Source: JAWKTM01 sp041399085
Lineage (GTDB): Bacteria; Planctomycetota; Planctomycetia; Pirellulales; Pirellulaceae
Direction: 5' to 3'
DNA: 64,000 nucleotides
NCBI GenBank assembly: GCA_041399085.1
Contig: JAWKTM010000016.1
Coordinates: 72,735 to 136,734 of the forward strand
Shown here: positions 9,602 to 17,378 of the stretch, one piece after another
How the letters are laid out: each line of letters begins with the position of its first letter
How positions within the stretch are numbered: position 1 is the stretch's first letter
Program-made: the position numbers and the translations under genes
Notes under the pieces: generated by a model
Seen by the model: the letters and a program-made list of their open reading frames with translations, nothing else
Databases searched by the model: none
What the model was told of the DNA's origin: nothing

Positions 9602-10057
9602 TTATTCGTTCAACTGGCCTTTGATCGTCCGCTGCGTGACCTCCCAAACGGATTCGAGATGCGACAGGTATTGTTCGGGGGTTAGCAGACTTGGCTCGTC
9701 GCAGTTCATTTCGAACAGCCAGCCTTCGCCATACTTGTCCACATTGATGCCCGACGGATCACCCAGCAGCGTCTCGTTGAATCGAATCAACTGGCCGGCC
9801 GCCGGAGCGAACAGGTCACTCTCGGCCTTCTTACTTTCAATAGCGCCGATCTGTTGCTTTTCTCGCAGCGTGGTACCGGCGTCCACGGTCCAATCCAGGA
9901 AGTAGACATCCTGCAGCAATCGCACTGCGTAGGCCGTGAAGCCGAACCGCATCGCGTCGGCATCGGGCTGGGCCCACATGTGATTTTTGGCATACAACCG
10001 ATCGGTTGGAAAACGAGCCTCGAACTGGCCCATCATGAATACCAATTCGTCGCTCAT
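9602..10057 (-). CDS. Glycine cleavage H-protein-like lipoyl protein
   Basis: The 151-residue protein has the H-protein fold pattern: HMWAQPDADAMRFGFTAYAV, then an ESKKAESDLFAPAAGQL segment that aligns with the ESVKAASD..AP lipoylation loop of GcvH, then a GEGWLFEM strand. The lysine expected to carry lipoate is kept. The start at 10057 was chosen because ATG overlaps the TGA of the upstream radical SAM gene by 4 bases (10054-10057), a translational-coupling arrangement; the open frame continues upstream but would lie inside the neighbour. No gcvT or gcvP is nearby, so a role outside glycine cleavage, perhaps as a lipoyl partner of the neighbouring enzyme, is possible. That is inference. Confidence 0.82.
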   Translation of the reverse strand: MSDELVFMMGQFEARFPTDRLYAKNHMWAQPDADAMRFGFTAYAVRLLQDVYFLDWTVDAGTTLREKQQIGAIESKKAESDLFAPAAGQLIRFNETLLGDPSGINVDKYGEGWLFEMNCDEPSLLTPEQYLSHLESVWEVTQRTIKGQLNE

Positions 10058-11424
10058 GTGTAGCGGACTCCGCGATGTTCCGGCTCGAAGAACACCGGCA
10101 ACAGGCCGTCCGCGTGCAGCAGTCCCTTGCGAGTCAACTCGATTCGCTCGCCGTCGATCGTCAGCATCCCGTCGGCCGCGTGCGATTCCCACTCCACACG
10201 CCATTCGTCCAACACATCCACGCCGAACTTGTCACGCAGTTCGCCCGTGTTGAGATAGCCACGTTTGAGTTGCAAAATCATCTGTCGGATTAACGCCTGA
10301 TGGGATGTTGGTTGCAGACCGCGGCCGAGCGGCAGGCGGCCTTCTTCTAGTAGAGGATTGATATACTGATCCCATTCGGGCAAATTCTGATAATGCCAGC
10401 CCGAAACGTGTCCAAAGCTGGCGATGCCGGTGGCTAGTAGATCGGCGCCGGCCCAAAGGTTGTCGCGATAGCTGAAGTTCACTTTGTTAGGGTCCTTCAC
10501 CATCGTATACGCGCTAGACACGTGGTAGCCGACGGCCGCCAATTCATCAAAGGCGTAATCGACCCAGGCTCGTTTGAGCGGCCAATCGGCCACCGGCGTT
10601 TCGATTTTGTTACCCAGAATGTCCTTCGAGTAAACCGTGTTATATGGCAACTCCATCTGGTAGATCGTGACGCTGTCGGGCGACAATTCGATTGCCCGGC
10701 GGATGTTGTCTCGCCAGTTGTCCCATGTCTCGCCCACCATGCCGGCGATCAAGTCGATATTGACGTTGGGAAATTGTGCCGCCTGAATCCATTCCCAGGC
10801 ACGGTACACTTCCGGCGACAAGTGGGCTCGACCGTTCTCTTCCAATACTTGGTCGCTAAAGTTCTCGACGCCCAGGCTCAGACGCGTCACGCCCAACTCG
10901 CGAAGCGTGTGTACCTTGGGCTCCGAAAGCGTCCCCGGCTCGCATTCGAACGTGACTTCCTCGGCCTTGTCCCAATTGATGTTGGCTCGCAGCCGATCGA
11001 CCAGCGACGTCAGTTGCTTGCCGCTGAGAAAGCTGGGCGTGCCGCCGCCGAAATAGACAAAGCGAAACGGCCGCTCGCCCATCACCGGCAACTGGCTGAC
11101 CAGCTCGATTTCGCGGGACAGGGCGGAAACGTACAGCTCGATGTCGCTGGCCTTGTTCTCCGTGAACACTTTGAAGTAGCAGAATTTGCAGCGTTTGCGA
11201 CAGAACGGAATGTGCAGATACAGTCCCAGCGGCACGTCGGCGGGCGGCTGGTTCATCGCCGCCTGGACGCCAGCCACGGCCTGCTTGGTCCATTGCGAGA
11301 AGGGCGGATAGTTCGAGATAAAATAACTGCCGACTTCCGTCTTGGTGGTTTCGGTGCTCACGATTGGCAACTCACTTTCACGGGTCGTGTCGCTGAATTC
11401 GCGGGAATTCAGAACTTGGAACAA
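10054..11424 (-). CDS. HemW-like coproporphyrinogen III oxidase family radical SAM protein
   Basis: A 456-residue radical SAM enzyme. The cluster motif CX3CX2C is in YLHIPFCRKRCKFCYFKVF near residue 80, followed by the family's FVYFGGGTPSFLS and the SLGVENFSDQVLEENGRAH and NVNIDLIAGMVGETWDNW segments. These place it in the HemN/HemW group. True HemN and the heme chaperone HemW are hard to separate by eye. It carries about 65 residues before the core domain that HemW normally lacks. It lies 25 bases after the Uma2 gene and overlaps the H-protein-like gene by 4 bases, suggesting one transcript. The tight link to a lipoyl protein suggests a function other than heme synthesis. Confidence 0.85.
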   Translation of the reverse strand: MFQVLNSREFSDTTRESELPIVSTETTKTEVGSYFISNYPPFSQWTKQAVAGVQAAMNQPPADVPLGLYLHIPFCRKRCKFCYFKVFTENKASDIELYVSALSREIELVSQLPVMGERPFRFVYFGGGTPSFLSGKQLTSLVDRLRANINWDKAEEVTFECEPGTLSEPKVHTLRELGVTRLSLGVENFSDQVLEENGRAHLSPEVYRAWEWIQAAQFPNVNIDLIAGMVGETWDNWRDNIRRAIELSPDSVTIYQMELPYNTVYSKDILGNKIETPVADWPLKRAWVDYAFDELAAVGYHVSSAYTMVKDPNKVNFSYRDNLWAGADLLATGIASFGHVSGWHYQNLPEWDQYINPLLEEGRLPLGRGLQPTSHQALIRQMILQLKRGYLNTGELRDKFGVDVLDEWRVEWESHAADGMLTIDGERIELTRKGLLHADGLLPVFFEPEHRGVRYT

Positions 11425-11449
11425 GGACGCGGCCGGCTGTCGGCTGGCG

Positions 11450-12001
11450 TCAAGCGAACAGCGCCGCTACGGCTACTGTAAACAACGGGCTGAATTCCGG
11501 CAGCCGCAACGTCTGCTTGTCGCCCAGCATCTCGATGTCGCCGTTCGGTCGGTACGTGCGAGCCGTTCGCGAATCGGGATCGAGGACGACGACTACTTCG
11601 ACGCCCGCGTTCAGATATTCAGCCACCTTTGCCAACATGGCCGGCCAGCGGTCGTCCGGCGATCGCACTTCGATGGCCACTTCGGGAACCACATCCAAGT
11701 AGCCATCCGGCATCGGCCCGGCGGGGACTCGGCGAAAGCTGTAAAAGGCCACATCGGCGCCCCGCATCGTATCGGGATCGCGGCTGGTGATGATCGCGGC
11801 GTCGTTGCTGACGACGTGGCCCAACTGATGCTCATCGGCATGCAGAAACATGCGAGCCGCGATGTTTTGGCAAATCTTCCCATGCTTAGGTCGAGGCAGG
11901 TTCATTTCCACAATTTGTCCGCGCACTAATTCGGTTCGCCGTCCGTCATCGGGCTGGGCCAAATAGTCTTCGATCGTTAGCAGTCGTTCGGCAATCGACA
12001 T
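11450..12001 (-). CDS. Uma2 family putative restriction endonuclease
   Basis: A 183-residue member of the Uma2 (DUF820) family, which is much expanded in planctomycetes and cyanobacteria. The family blocks are visible: PDDGRRTELVRGQIVEMN, HGKICQNIAARM, the PD-(D/E)XK-like MRGADVAFYS followed by PEVAIEVRSPDD, and YLNAGVEVVVVLDPDSRT. The start is placed at ATG 12001 because MSIAERLLTIEDYL matches usual family starts; ATG 12055 is an alternative. The longer open frame upstream runs into the 21-bp repeat array and is not credible as coding. The cellular role of Uma2 proteins is not established. Confidence 0.85.
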   Translation of the reverse strand: MSIAERLLTIEDYLAQPDDGRRTELVRGQIVEMNLPRPKHGKICQNIAARMFLHADEHQLGHVVSNDAAIITSRDPDTMRGADVAFYSFRRVPAGPMPDGYLDVVPEVAIEVRSPDDRWPAMLAKVAEYLNAGVEVVVVLDPDSRTARTYRPNGDIEMLGDKQTLRLPEFSPLFTVAVAALFA

Positions 12002-12122
12002 GTTGAGCTTTGGTGGCAGGGTTGCGGTGCGGCTTAAGAACGATTCCGGTTGCATTGTAAGCCGACGCACCGCGCGTTCCCACCGTAAGACGCCGATCCG
12101 CCGGTCGCGGCATCGCTGGATC

Positions 12123-12438
12123 GGCGTTCGATCACTCGGAAACGGCGTTCCGTCCGTCAGAAACGAGATACTGGCACCTGAAAATGGCATCCGGTCGGTC
12201 AGAAACGGCATCCGGTCAGTCAGAAACGGCATCCGGTCACTCCGGGAACGACACACTGTCATCTGAAAACGGCATCCGGTCACTCGGAAACGACACACTG
12301 TCACCTAAAAATGGCATCCGGTCACTCGGAAACGACATCCGGTCACTCGAAGACGACATACTGTCACTAAGAAATGGCATCCGGCCACTCAGAAACGGCA
12401 TCCGGTCACTAGAACGCGACATTCGGTCGCTTCAGCAC
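12123..12438 (+). repeat. 21-bp tandem repeat array 1 (about 15 units), heptad-encoding
   Basis: About 15 degenerate units follow one another, nearly all 21 bases long; one unit near 12228-12249 has 22. The core is GGCATCCGGTCACT, alternating with GACAYACTGTCA-type variants. Read on the plus strand, units give GIRSLGN, DIRSLED, DILSLRN and NGIRSVR: seven-residue repeats with I and L at coiled-coil-like a/d spacing. Open frames run 12000-12266 and 12184-12510, joined only if the 22-base unit is a frameshift. The opposite strand reads DRMPFLS. No gene is called because no start or ribosome site stands out. The array lies between Uma2 and an unknown gene starting at 12692. Confidence 0.85.
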
Positions 12439-12691
12439 GACAATCCGGGGACAAGCGGCGGAATCGCGGCTGTCCTGCGGGGCTGGTGCCGGATGGTTGA
12501 GCGTGGGTGACGGCTCGCGAGACTTGATGCGAACGCGGCGAGGAATGATTCCAAGCCGAGGGCGGACGATGCCGCGATCGATTTTTAGAAAACCCTCCGG
12601 TCAGGTCGTTTTTTTGCTTGCGAGCCAGATTCCGAGCGATAAGATGACGCACAGCAAGTTGTCACTAATGCTGTTAAAAGGAGTCACGGAG

Positions 12692-13330
12692 ATGGCAGAA
12701 TTCGGTCTTTCGCAGATGTCGGTTGGTTTGGCGGCTCCGACCGTCGTTCCGCAAATTGGGCAATTGCTCGAACCCTATGGATACGGCGAAGCCAAATTGG
12801 AGGAAGGGCGAACGCTGCTGAACACGGCCGAGAACTTGGTGCAGCGTCAAAAGGTGGAATACGGCCAGCAGTACGAGGCTACCGCGGAGTTCAAGAATGC
12901 TTGGGCCGCGGCACGACAGGCATACTCTCCGACGCTAACGTTGGCTCGTGTCGCGTTCAAAAAGCAGCCAGACGCACAAGCGGCGTTGATGTTGCGCGGT
13001 TCTCGAAAGGAGACACTCTCGGGTTGGGTCGAGCAGGCGAAATCCTTATATAAGAACTTACTCGCGAATCCAGCATGGCTTTCAGCCATGTCGGTCTTGA
13101 ATCGCAGTGAGGCAACTTTGACGGCCGAGCGTGAACTCGTTGAATCGCTGGAGGCGATGAACCATTTGCAAGAGAAAGAAAAGGGCGAAGCACAAGAGGC
13201 CACTCGCGCCCGCGACGAGGCGCTCGAAGCTTTGTACGATTGGTATGAAGATTATGCCAACATCGCGTCAATCGCATTAGCTGGCCACCCCGAATGGATT
13301 GAGATGATTCGCCGAGGCGCCGTAAAGTAA
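12692..13330 (+). CDS. Hypothetical helical protein
   Basis: The chosen start ATG 12692 has a good ribosome site (AAAAGGAG, eight bases upstream), and the 212-residue product begins MAEFGLSQMSVGLA. The frame is open back to 12497 but that part lacks coding character. The protein is almost wholly helical and charged, with two internally similar halves: YGYGEAKLEEGRTLLNTAE and the later LNRSEATLTAERELVESLE, each followed by a QK/EKEKGEAQEATRARDEAL-like segment. No signal peptide or membrane helix is present. I recall similar uncharacterised proteins from several phyla but can give no function. The 21-bp array ends about 250 bases upstream. Confidence 0.75.
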   Translation: MAEFGLSQMSVGLAAPTVVPQIGQLLEPYGYGEAKLEEGRTLLNTAENLVQRQKVEYGQQYEATAEFKNAWAAARQAYSPTLTLARVAFKKQPDAQAALMLRGSRKETLSGWVEQAKSLYKNLLANPAWLSAMSVLNRSEATLTAERELVESLEAMNHLQEKEKGEAQEATRARDEALEALYDWYEDYANIASIALAGHPEWIEMIRRGAVK

Positions 13331-13372
13331 GACTCTCCTTTTTGTCTGAAGACTCATTCGTTGTGTGTTCCC

Positions 13373-14542
13373 ATGCGAGTCGCTCACATTATTACCCGCA
13401 TGATTGTTGGCGGGGCGCAAGAGAACACGCTGTTCAATTGTTTGGACTTGCGGCGGATGTTTGGCGACGACGTGTTGTTGATCACCGGTCCCGAGACTGG
13501 GCCGGAAGGCGATTTGATCCAGCAGGGGAGGGCAGGGGAGTTGCCCGTTCGATATGTCGCCAGTCTGCAGCGGGCGATTCAGCCCACGCGGGATTGGGCG
13601 GCGCTGCGTGAGTTGAAGCGAGTGTTGCGCGAATTTCGCCCGGATGTCGTGCATACGCATAGTGCGAAGGGCGGCATGTTGGGTCGCATGGCGGCTCATG
13701 CCGTCGGGGTGCCGGCGATCATTCACACGGTGCATGGCGCGCCGTTTCATCCGTATCAGCGCGCGGCGGCTCGCGAATTGTTTAGGCAGTGCGAGCGTTA
13801 CGCGGCGCGGCGTTGCCATCGGTTGGTGAGTGTGGCCGAGGCGATGACGGACATGTTGGTGGACGCGGGCGTGGCGCCGCGCGACAAGTTCGTCACCGTG
13901 TACAGCGGCATGGATGTCGAACCGTTGTTGGCGGCCGATTCGCATCGACAGCGCGTGCGTGAGGAGCTGGGCTACCGAGACGAGCATGTCGTGGTTGGCA
14001 AGATCGCTCGGCTGTTTCATCTGAAAGGTCACGAGTACGTGATCGACGCGGCTCGGCTGGTCGCGGAGGCTTGTCCGCAGGTGCGGTTTCTTTTCGTCGG
14101 CGACGGCATCTTGCGGCGGCCGTTGGAGGATCGGATCGCGGCCGCCGGCTTGAGCGACCGCTTTCAGTTCACGGGCCTGGTTCCGCCGAGCCGCATTCCG
14201 GAGTTGATCGGGGCGATGGACGTGCTGGTGCATGCCAGTCTGCGGGAAGGGCTGGCGCGTGCGTTGCCGCAGGCTTTGATCGCGGGCCGGCCGGCGGTCA
14301 GCTACGACGTGGACGGGGCTCGCGAAGTTGTCTTGCCGGGCGAAACGGGGTTTCTGTTGCCGCCGAAGTCAATTGAACCGATGGCCAATGCGTTGATCGA
14401 ATTGGCGGGCGACGAGTCGCTGCGCCGCGGGCTAGGGCAGGGGGGCCGCGATCGTTTCACGGAGCAGTTTCGGCACGAGCACATGACCCGCGAGCTGCGG
14501 AAGCTGTATGAAACGGTGCTCGCCGAGAGGGCAGGGGAGTAG
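13373..14542 (+). CDS. Glycosyltransferase family 4 (GT-B fold)
   Basis: A 389-residue GT-B glycosyltransferase. The N-terminal domain has VAHIITRMIVGGAQENTL and the DVVHTHSAKGGMLGRMAA segment. The C-terminal nucleotide-sugar domain shows HLKGHEYVIDAARLVAE, VRFLFVGDGILRRPLE and the E-x7-E region HASLREGLARALPQALIAG, where E appears once with a variant second position. It likely adds a sugar to a lipid-linked or surface polysaccharide. Start at ATG 13373 gives the canonical beta strand; GTG 13361 is also in frame. The G-rich word GGGCAGGGGAG occurs twice in the gene: in tandem form at 13521-13540 (residues near QQGRAGE) and at the last codons (14529-14539). Confidence 0.88.
   Translation: MRVAHIITRMIVGGAQENTLFNCLDLRRMFGDDVLLITGPETGPEGDLIQQGRAGELPVRYVASLQRAIQPTRDWAALRELKRVLREFRPDVVHTHSAKGGMLGRMAAHAVGVPAIIHTVHGAPFHPYQRAAARELFRQCERYAARRCHRLVSVAEAMTDMLVDAGVAPRDKFVTVYSGMDVEPLLAADSHRQRVREELGYRDEHVVVGKIARLFHLKGHEYVIDAARLVAEACPQVRFLFVGDGILRRPLEDRIAAAGLSDRFQFTGLVPPSRIPELIGAMDVLVHASLREGLARALPQALIAGRPAVSYDVDGAREVVLPGETGFLLPPKSIEPMANALIELAGDESLRRGLGQGGRDRFTEQFRHEHMTRELRKLYETVLAERAGE
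13521..13540 (+). repeat. Dispersed G-rich word GGGCAGGGGAG (tandem example)
   Basis: AGCAGGGGAGGGCAGGGGAG holds the word in near-tandem form. Exact copies of GGGCAGGGGAG or its complement CTCCCCTGCCC lie at 13530-13540, 14529-14539, 17761-17771, 21902-21912, 22789-22799 and 26521-26531. Near copies are at 8636-8645, 8682-8691, about 20249, about 23495, about 24816 and about 42018. Confidence 0.75.
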
Positions 14543-14741
14543 CGCTGCCGCGCTGGTTGCTGGGTGCGATACGGCGGGCTTCGCGGAGTTGGCTGACTTG
14601 CCGACGCTCGGACGCCGCGCACTTCGGGCGATGCGACAAGGCGTGCGGGCGAACGTTCGGCCTTTAACGGCTGTACCGCTTGGGATAAACTTGCCAGAGT
14701 CTCGTCCGTCGCCGGTTTTCCCCTTTCTGATCGAGTTTGCC

Positions 14742-15656
14742 GTGACCAAAGTACGCGATTTTCTCGGCCCGTATCGGCTCGCCCGCCTGATTCGCATGGG
14801 CAGCAGTTGCCAAGTTTGGGAAGCGATCAAAGAGGGCGATCAGCAACGTTACGCGCTCAAAGTGTTGCGCAGCGAGTTTCGGGGGAACAAGGAAGAGCTG
14901 GGCTATTTGAAAAACGAGTACGCGATCGGCAGCACGCTGAATCATCCTCGCATCATCAAGATGTACGAGTTCGTGACCGACGCCGAGACGCCATTCTTGG
15001 TGCTCGAGTTGTTTAGCGAATTGAATATGAAGCAAGCGTTGCGCGAAGGCCCCGACCCGATCGCTTATCTCGTCGATAAGTGCGTCGAATACTCGGCCGA
15101 GGCGCTTTCGTATTTGCATACTCGCGGTTATCTGCACTGCGATTTGAAGCCGGACAACTTGTTGGTCGATCGCGAAGGCGAGATGAAGTTGATCGACTTT
15201 ACGATCGCCGAGAAACAAAAGAAGGGCCTGTCGAAGCTGTTCGGCGGCCGTTCCCAGGTGCGTGGCACTCGCAGCTATATGTCGCCGGAGCAGATTCGCG
15301 GCAAGGTGATGGATCCACGCAGCGACATCTACAGTTTTGGATGTGTGCTATTTGAGTTGGTTACCGGCCGGCCGCCATACACCGGCGATACTCCCAATGC
15401 TTTATTGAATAAGCACCTTCAGGCGCCGATCCCATCGGTGTTGGTCCATAACAGTAATGTCAGCGATGAATTCGCGGGCCTGATTAAGCGAATGATGGCC
15501 AAACAGCCAAACGAACGCCCCGAGACGATGTGGGAGTTTCTGAAGAAGTTTCGCGGCATGAAGCTGTTTAAGAAGGCTCCGCGCGTGCCCGAAGTTTCGA
15601 TCTTCGATTCCCATCCGGCCGCGCGAACGCGTCCCGAGGATATGTTCAAGACTTAG
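14742..15656 (+). CDS. Serine/threonine protein kinase (atypical)
   Basis: A Hanks-type kinase of 304 residues if translation starts at GTG 14742 (MTKVRDFLGPYRLARLI); the frame is open to 14508 but that part is poor. The nucleotide loop is degenerate (LIRMGSSCQVWEA). The catalytic lysine is in YALKVL (about residue 40), the catalytic loop reads HCDLKPDN (about 132-139) in place of HRDLKPEN, and the metal-binding DFG is DFT (LIDFTIAEK, about 152). RSYMSPEQIRGK and SDIYSFGCVLFELVTGRPPY complete the C lobe. There is no membrane helix or sensor domain, so it is a free cytoplasmic kinase. The catalytic Asp residues are kept, so activity is possible. It lies 90 bases before accA. Confidence 0.85.
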   Translation: MTKVRDFLGPYRLARLIRMGSSCQVWEAIKEGDQQRYALKVLRSEFRGNKEELGYLKNEYAIGSTLNHPRIIKMYEFVTDAETPFLVLELFSELNMKQALREGPDPIAYLVDKCVEYSAEALSYLHTRGYLHCDLKPDNLLVDREGEMKLIDFTIAEKQKKGLSKLFGGRSQVRGTRSYMSPEQIRGKVMDPRSDIYSFGCVLFELVTGRPPYTGDTPNALLNKHLQAPIPSVLVHNSNVSDEFAGLIKRMMAKQPNERPETMWEFLKKFRGMKLFKKAPRVPEVSIFDSHPAARTRPEDMFKT

Positions 15657-15745
15657 TCGGCCGTGCGTGTCGACGCGGAATGTTTCGTTCGCCGCCCTGA
15701 CTTGCCCTCCCCATTTCTTTATCCCGCCAACCCCACGATCTGTTT

Positions 15746-16741
15746 ATGGATACGCCCGCCCCCGGCCTTGGATTCGAACAACCCATCCTGGAATTGGAGA
15801 CTCGCCTGCGGCACTTGGATCGCGCTGGTGACAAGTCCTCCGAGACGCAAGACGAGATCCGTCGCCTGCGCCGCGAGTTGGCCGAGGTTACGGAAAAGAT
15901 CTATGCGAACCTGTCGGCTTGGGAAACCGTGCAAGTGGCTCGGCATAAGAACCGGCCTTATACCAGTGACTATCTATCTCTTGTGTTCGATGAGTTCGTG
16001 GAGCTGCACGGCGACAAACATTTCGGTGACGACCGAGCGATTCGCACGGGCTTCGCGAAGCTAGGCCAATTCAAAGTGTTGGTGGTCGGGCATCAAAAGG
16101 GACGCACTTATAAGGAGCGGACCGAATGTTATTTTGGTTGCGCGCATCCAGAGGGTTATCGCAAGGCAATGGCCAAAATGCGCATGGCGGCCAAATACCA
16201 ATTGCCCGTGATCTGTTTCATTGATACGCCGGGCGCCTATCCGGGGATCGGCGCCGAGGAGCGTGGGCAAGCCCAGGTCATCGCGGAAAACATGTTCGAG
16301 ATGTCGCGGCTGGAGACGCCGATCATCTGCATCGTGATTGGCGAAGGCGGCAGCGGCGGCGCTCTGGGGATCGGCGTGGGCGACCGCGTGGCGATGCTGC
16401 AACATTCCTATTACTCGGTGATCAGCCCCGAAGGTTGTGCCGGCATTATCTGGAAGAGTCACGAGTTCGCCGAAAAGGCAGCCACCGCGTTGCGATTCAC
16501 GGCCAAGGATCTTCAGCAGTTCGGGATCGTGGATCATGTGATCGAAGAACCGCTAGGCGGCGCGCATCGCGATCATCACCAGATGGCCCAACGGATGAAG
16601 ACCTATCTCTTAAAGAATCTGCGAGAACTGACGCAGCAGTCGGTCGACGAGATGCTCGGCGGCCGTTACGCGAAGTTCCGCCGTATGGGGACGTTCTTAG
16701 AGGAAGCCGAGTTGCACGCGGCGGAATCCGCGAGCGCGTGA
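15746..16741 (+). CDS. accA: Acetyl-CoA carboxylase carboxyltransferase subunit alpha
   Basis: A 331-residue protein matching AccA along its whole length: the N-terminal helical FEQPILELETRLRHL, the crotonase-like core with HGDKHFGDDRAI, GHQKGRTYKERTECYFG, PVICFIDTPGAYPGIGAEERGQ and IGEGGSGGALGIGVGDRV, then YYSVISPEGCAGIIWK. With AccD it moves the carboxyl group from carboxybiotin to acetyl-CoA, the first step of fatty acid synthesis. AccD and the biotin parts are not in the window. The small kinase just upstream may be co-transcribed, but no functional link is known. Confidence 0.97.
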   Translation: MDTPAPGLGFEQPILELETRLRHLDRAGDKSSETQDEIRRLRRELAEVTEKIYANLSAWETVQVARHKNRPYTSDYLSLVFDEFVELHGDKHFGDDRAIRTGFAKLGQFKVLVVGHQKGRTYKERTECYFGCAHPEGYRKAMAKMRMAAKYQLPVICFIDTPGAYPGIGAEERGQAQVIAENMFEMSRLETPIICIVIGEGGSGGALGIGVGDRVAMLQHSYYSVISPEGCAGIIWKSHEFAEKAATALRFTAKDLQQFGIVDHVIEEPLGGAHRDHHQMAQRMKTYLLKNLRELTQQSVDEMLGGRYAKFRRMGTFLEEAELHAAESASA

Positions 16742-17378
16742 CGGAAGAGATGTCGAAAGCGCTTTCTCGGCGGCCCAATGTTGCCGGGATTTCATTGCCT
16801 GGTCAGCGAGCTGTTTCCGACAATCCACGTCAGCTAGATCGCTTGGCGGCTGGGACGAGTCGCCAGCCAAGCCATCGCATGATGGTCGCGTGGCCCAACC
16901 ATACCGCGGTACCGATCGAACATGACTTCGCCGTCCCCAAATGCGCCAACTGCGTTCGGTTCTCACCATCGAGTCGGCCGGCGAATTGCCTTCAGCACTT
17001 CCACGATCGGCCATCTTTCGCCACTCGCCATCGAGATGTTTCGTTACTCACTGGAACGCGTTTGCGGCTCGTCCATCCACGCCGTGTCAGTGCTTCGGCG
17101 GCCATCTCCGAAGCCGTCTCAACAAGCCGAATCTGGGCCTGTACAAGGCCTGGCTCCAACGTCCGATAATGTTTCTTATGTTCGGTTGGAGGCCCGGTTT
17201 TCCCAGGGATTTGGCGGATTCGCGGATTTGGCGATTCCGACCGTGACGTTGATTGGCTGCCCTGTCCTCGGCTGGTTCGTGAGCTTCCAACTCGACACGG
17301 ATTCTGCTCGATCACTTGCCCTGCCGCGGCTTTGATTTTGGTTGCCGAAGATGCGAGGAACGTCGGAGTCGACTGTGT
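16742..17378. other. Gene-less interval of about 640 bases
   Basis: This stretch lies between the ends of the convergent accA and cvpA-like genes. Several overlapping open frames exist on both strands, but none has a recognisable motif, a ribosome site or consistent codon use, and I see no clear repeat. It could be a decayed gene or spacer. Confidence 0.4.

Noticed and set aside
10522..11481. 319-codon open frame on the plus strand
   Set aside because: It is antisense to the HemW-like gene and lacks family motifs.
11450..12304. Long form of the Uma2 gene starting in the repeat array
   Set aside because: The extra 101 residues are repeat translation (DRMPFLT) and are unlike the family N-terminus.
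12123..12438. CRISPR array at the 21-bp repeats
   Set aside because: The repeats are contiguous with no unique spacers, and no cas genes are present. The same holds for 50097-50474.
13277..14233. 318-codon open frame on the minus strand
   Set aside because: It is antisense to the glycosyltransferase, with low-quality His/Gln/Arg-rich composition.
16742..17378. Possible unannotated gene in the accA-cvpA spacer
   Set aside because: Frames on both strands have no recognisable domain, no ribosome site and inconsistent codon use.
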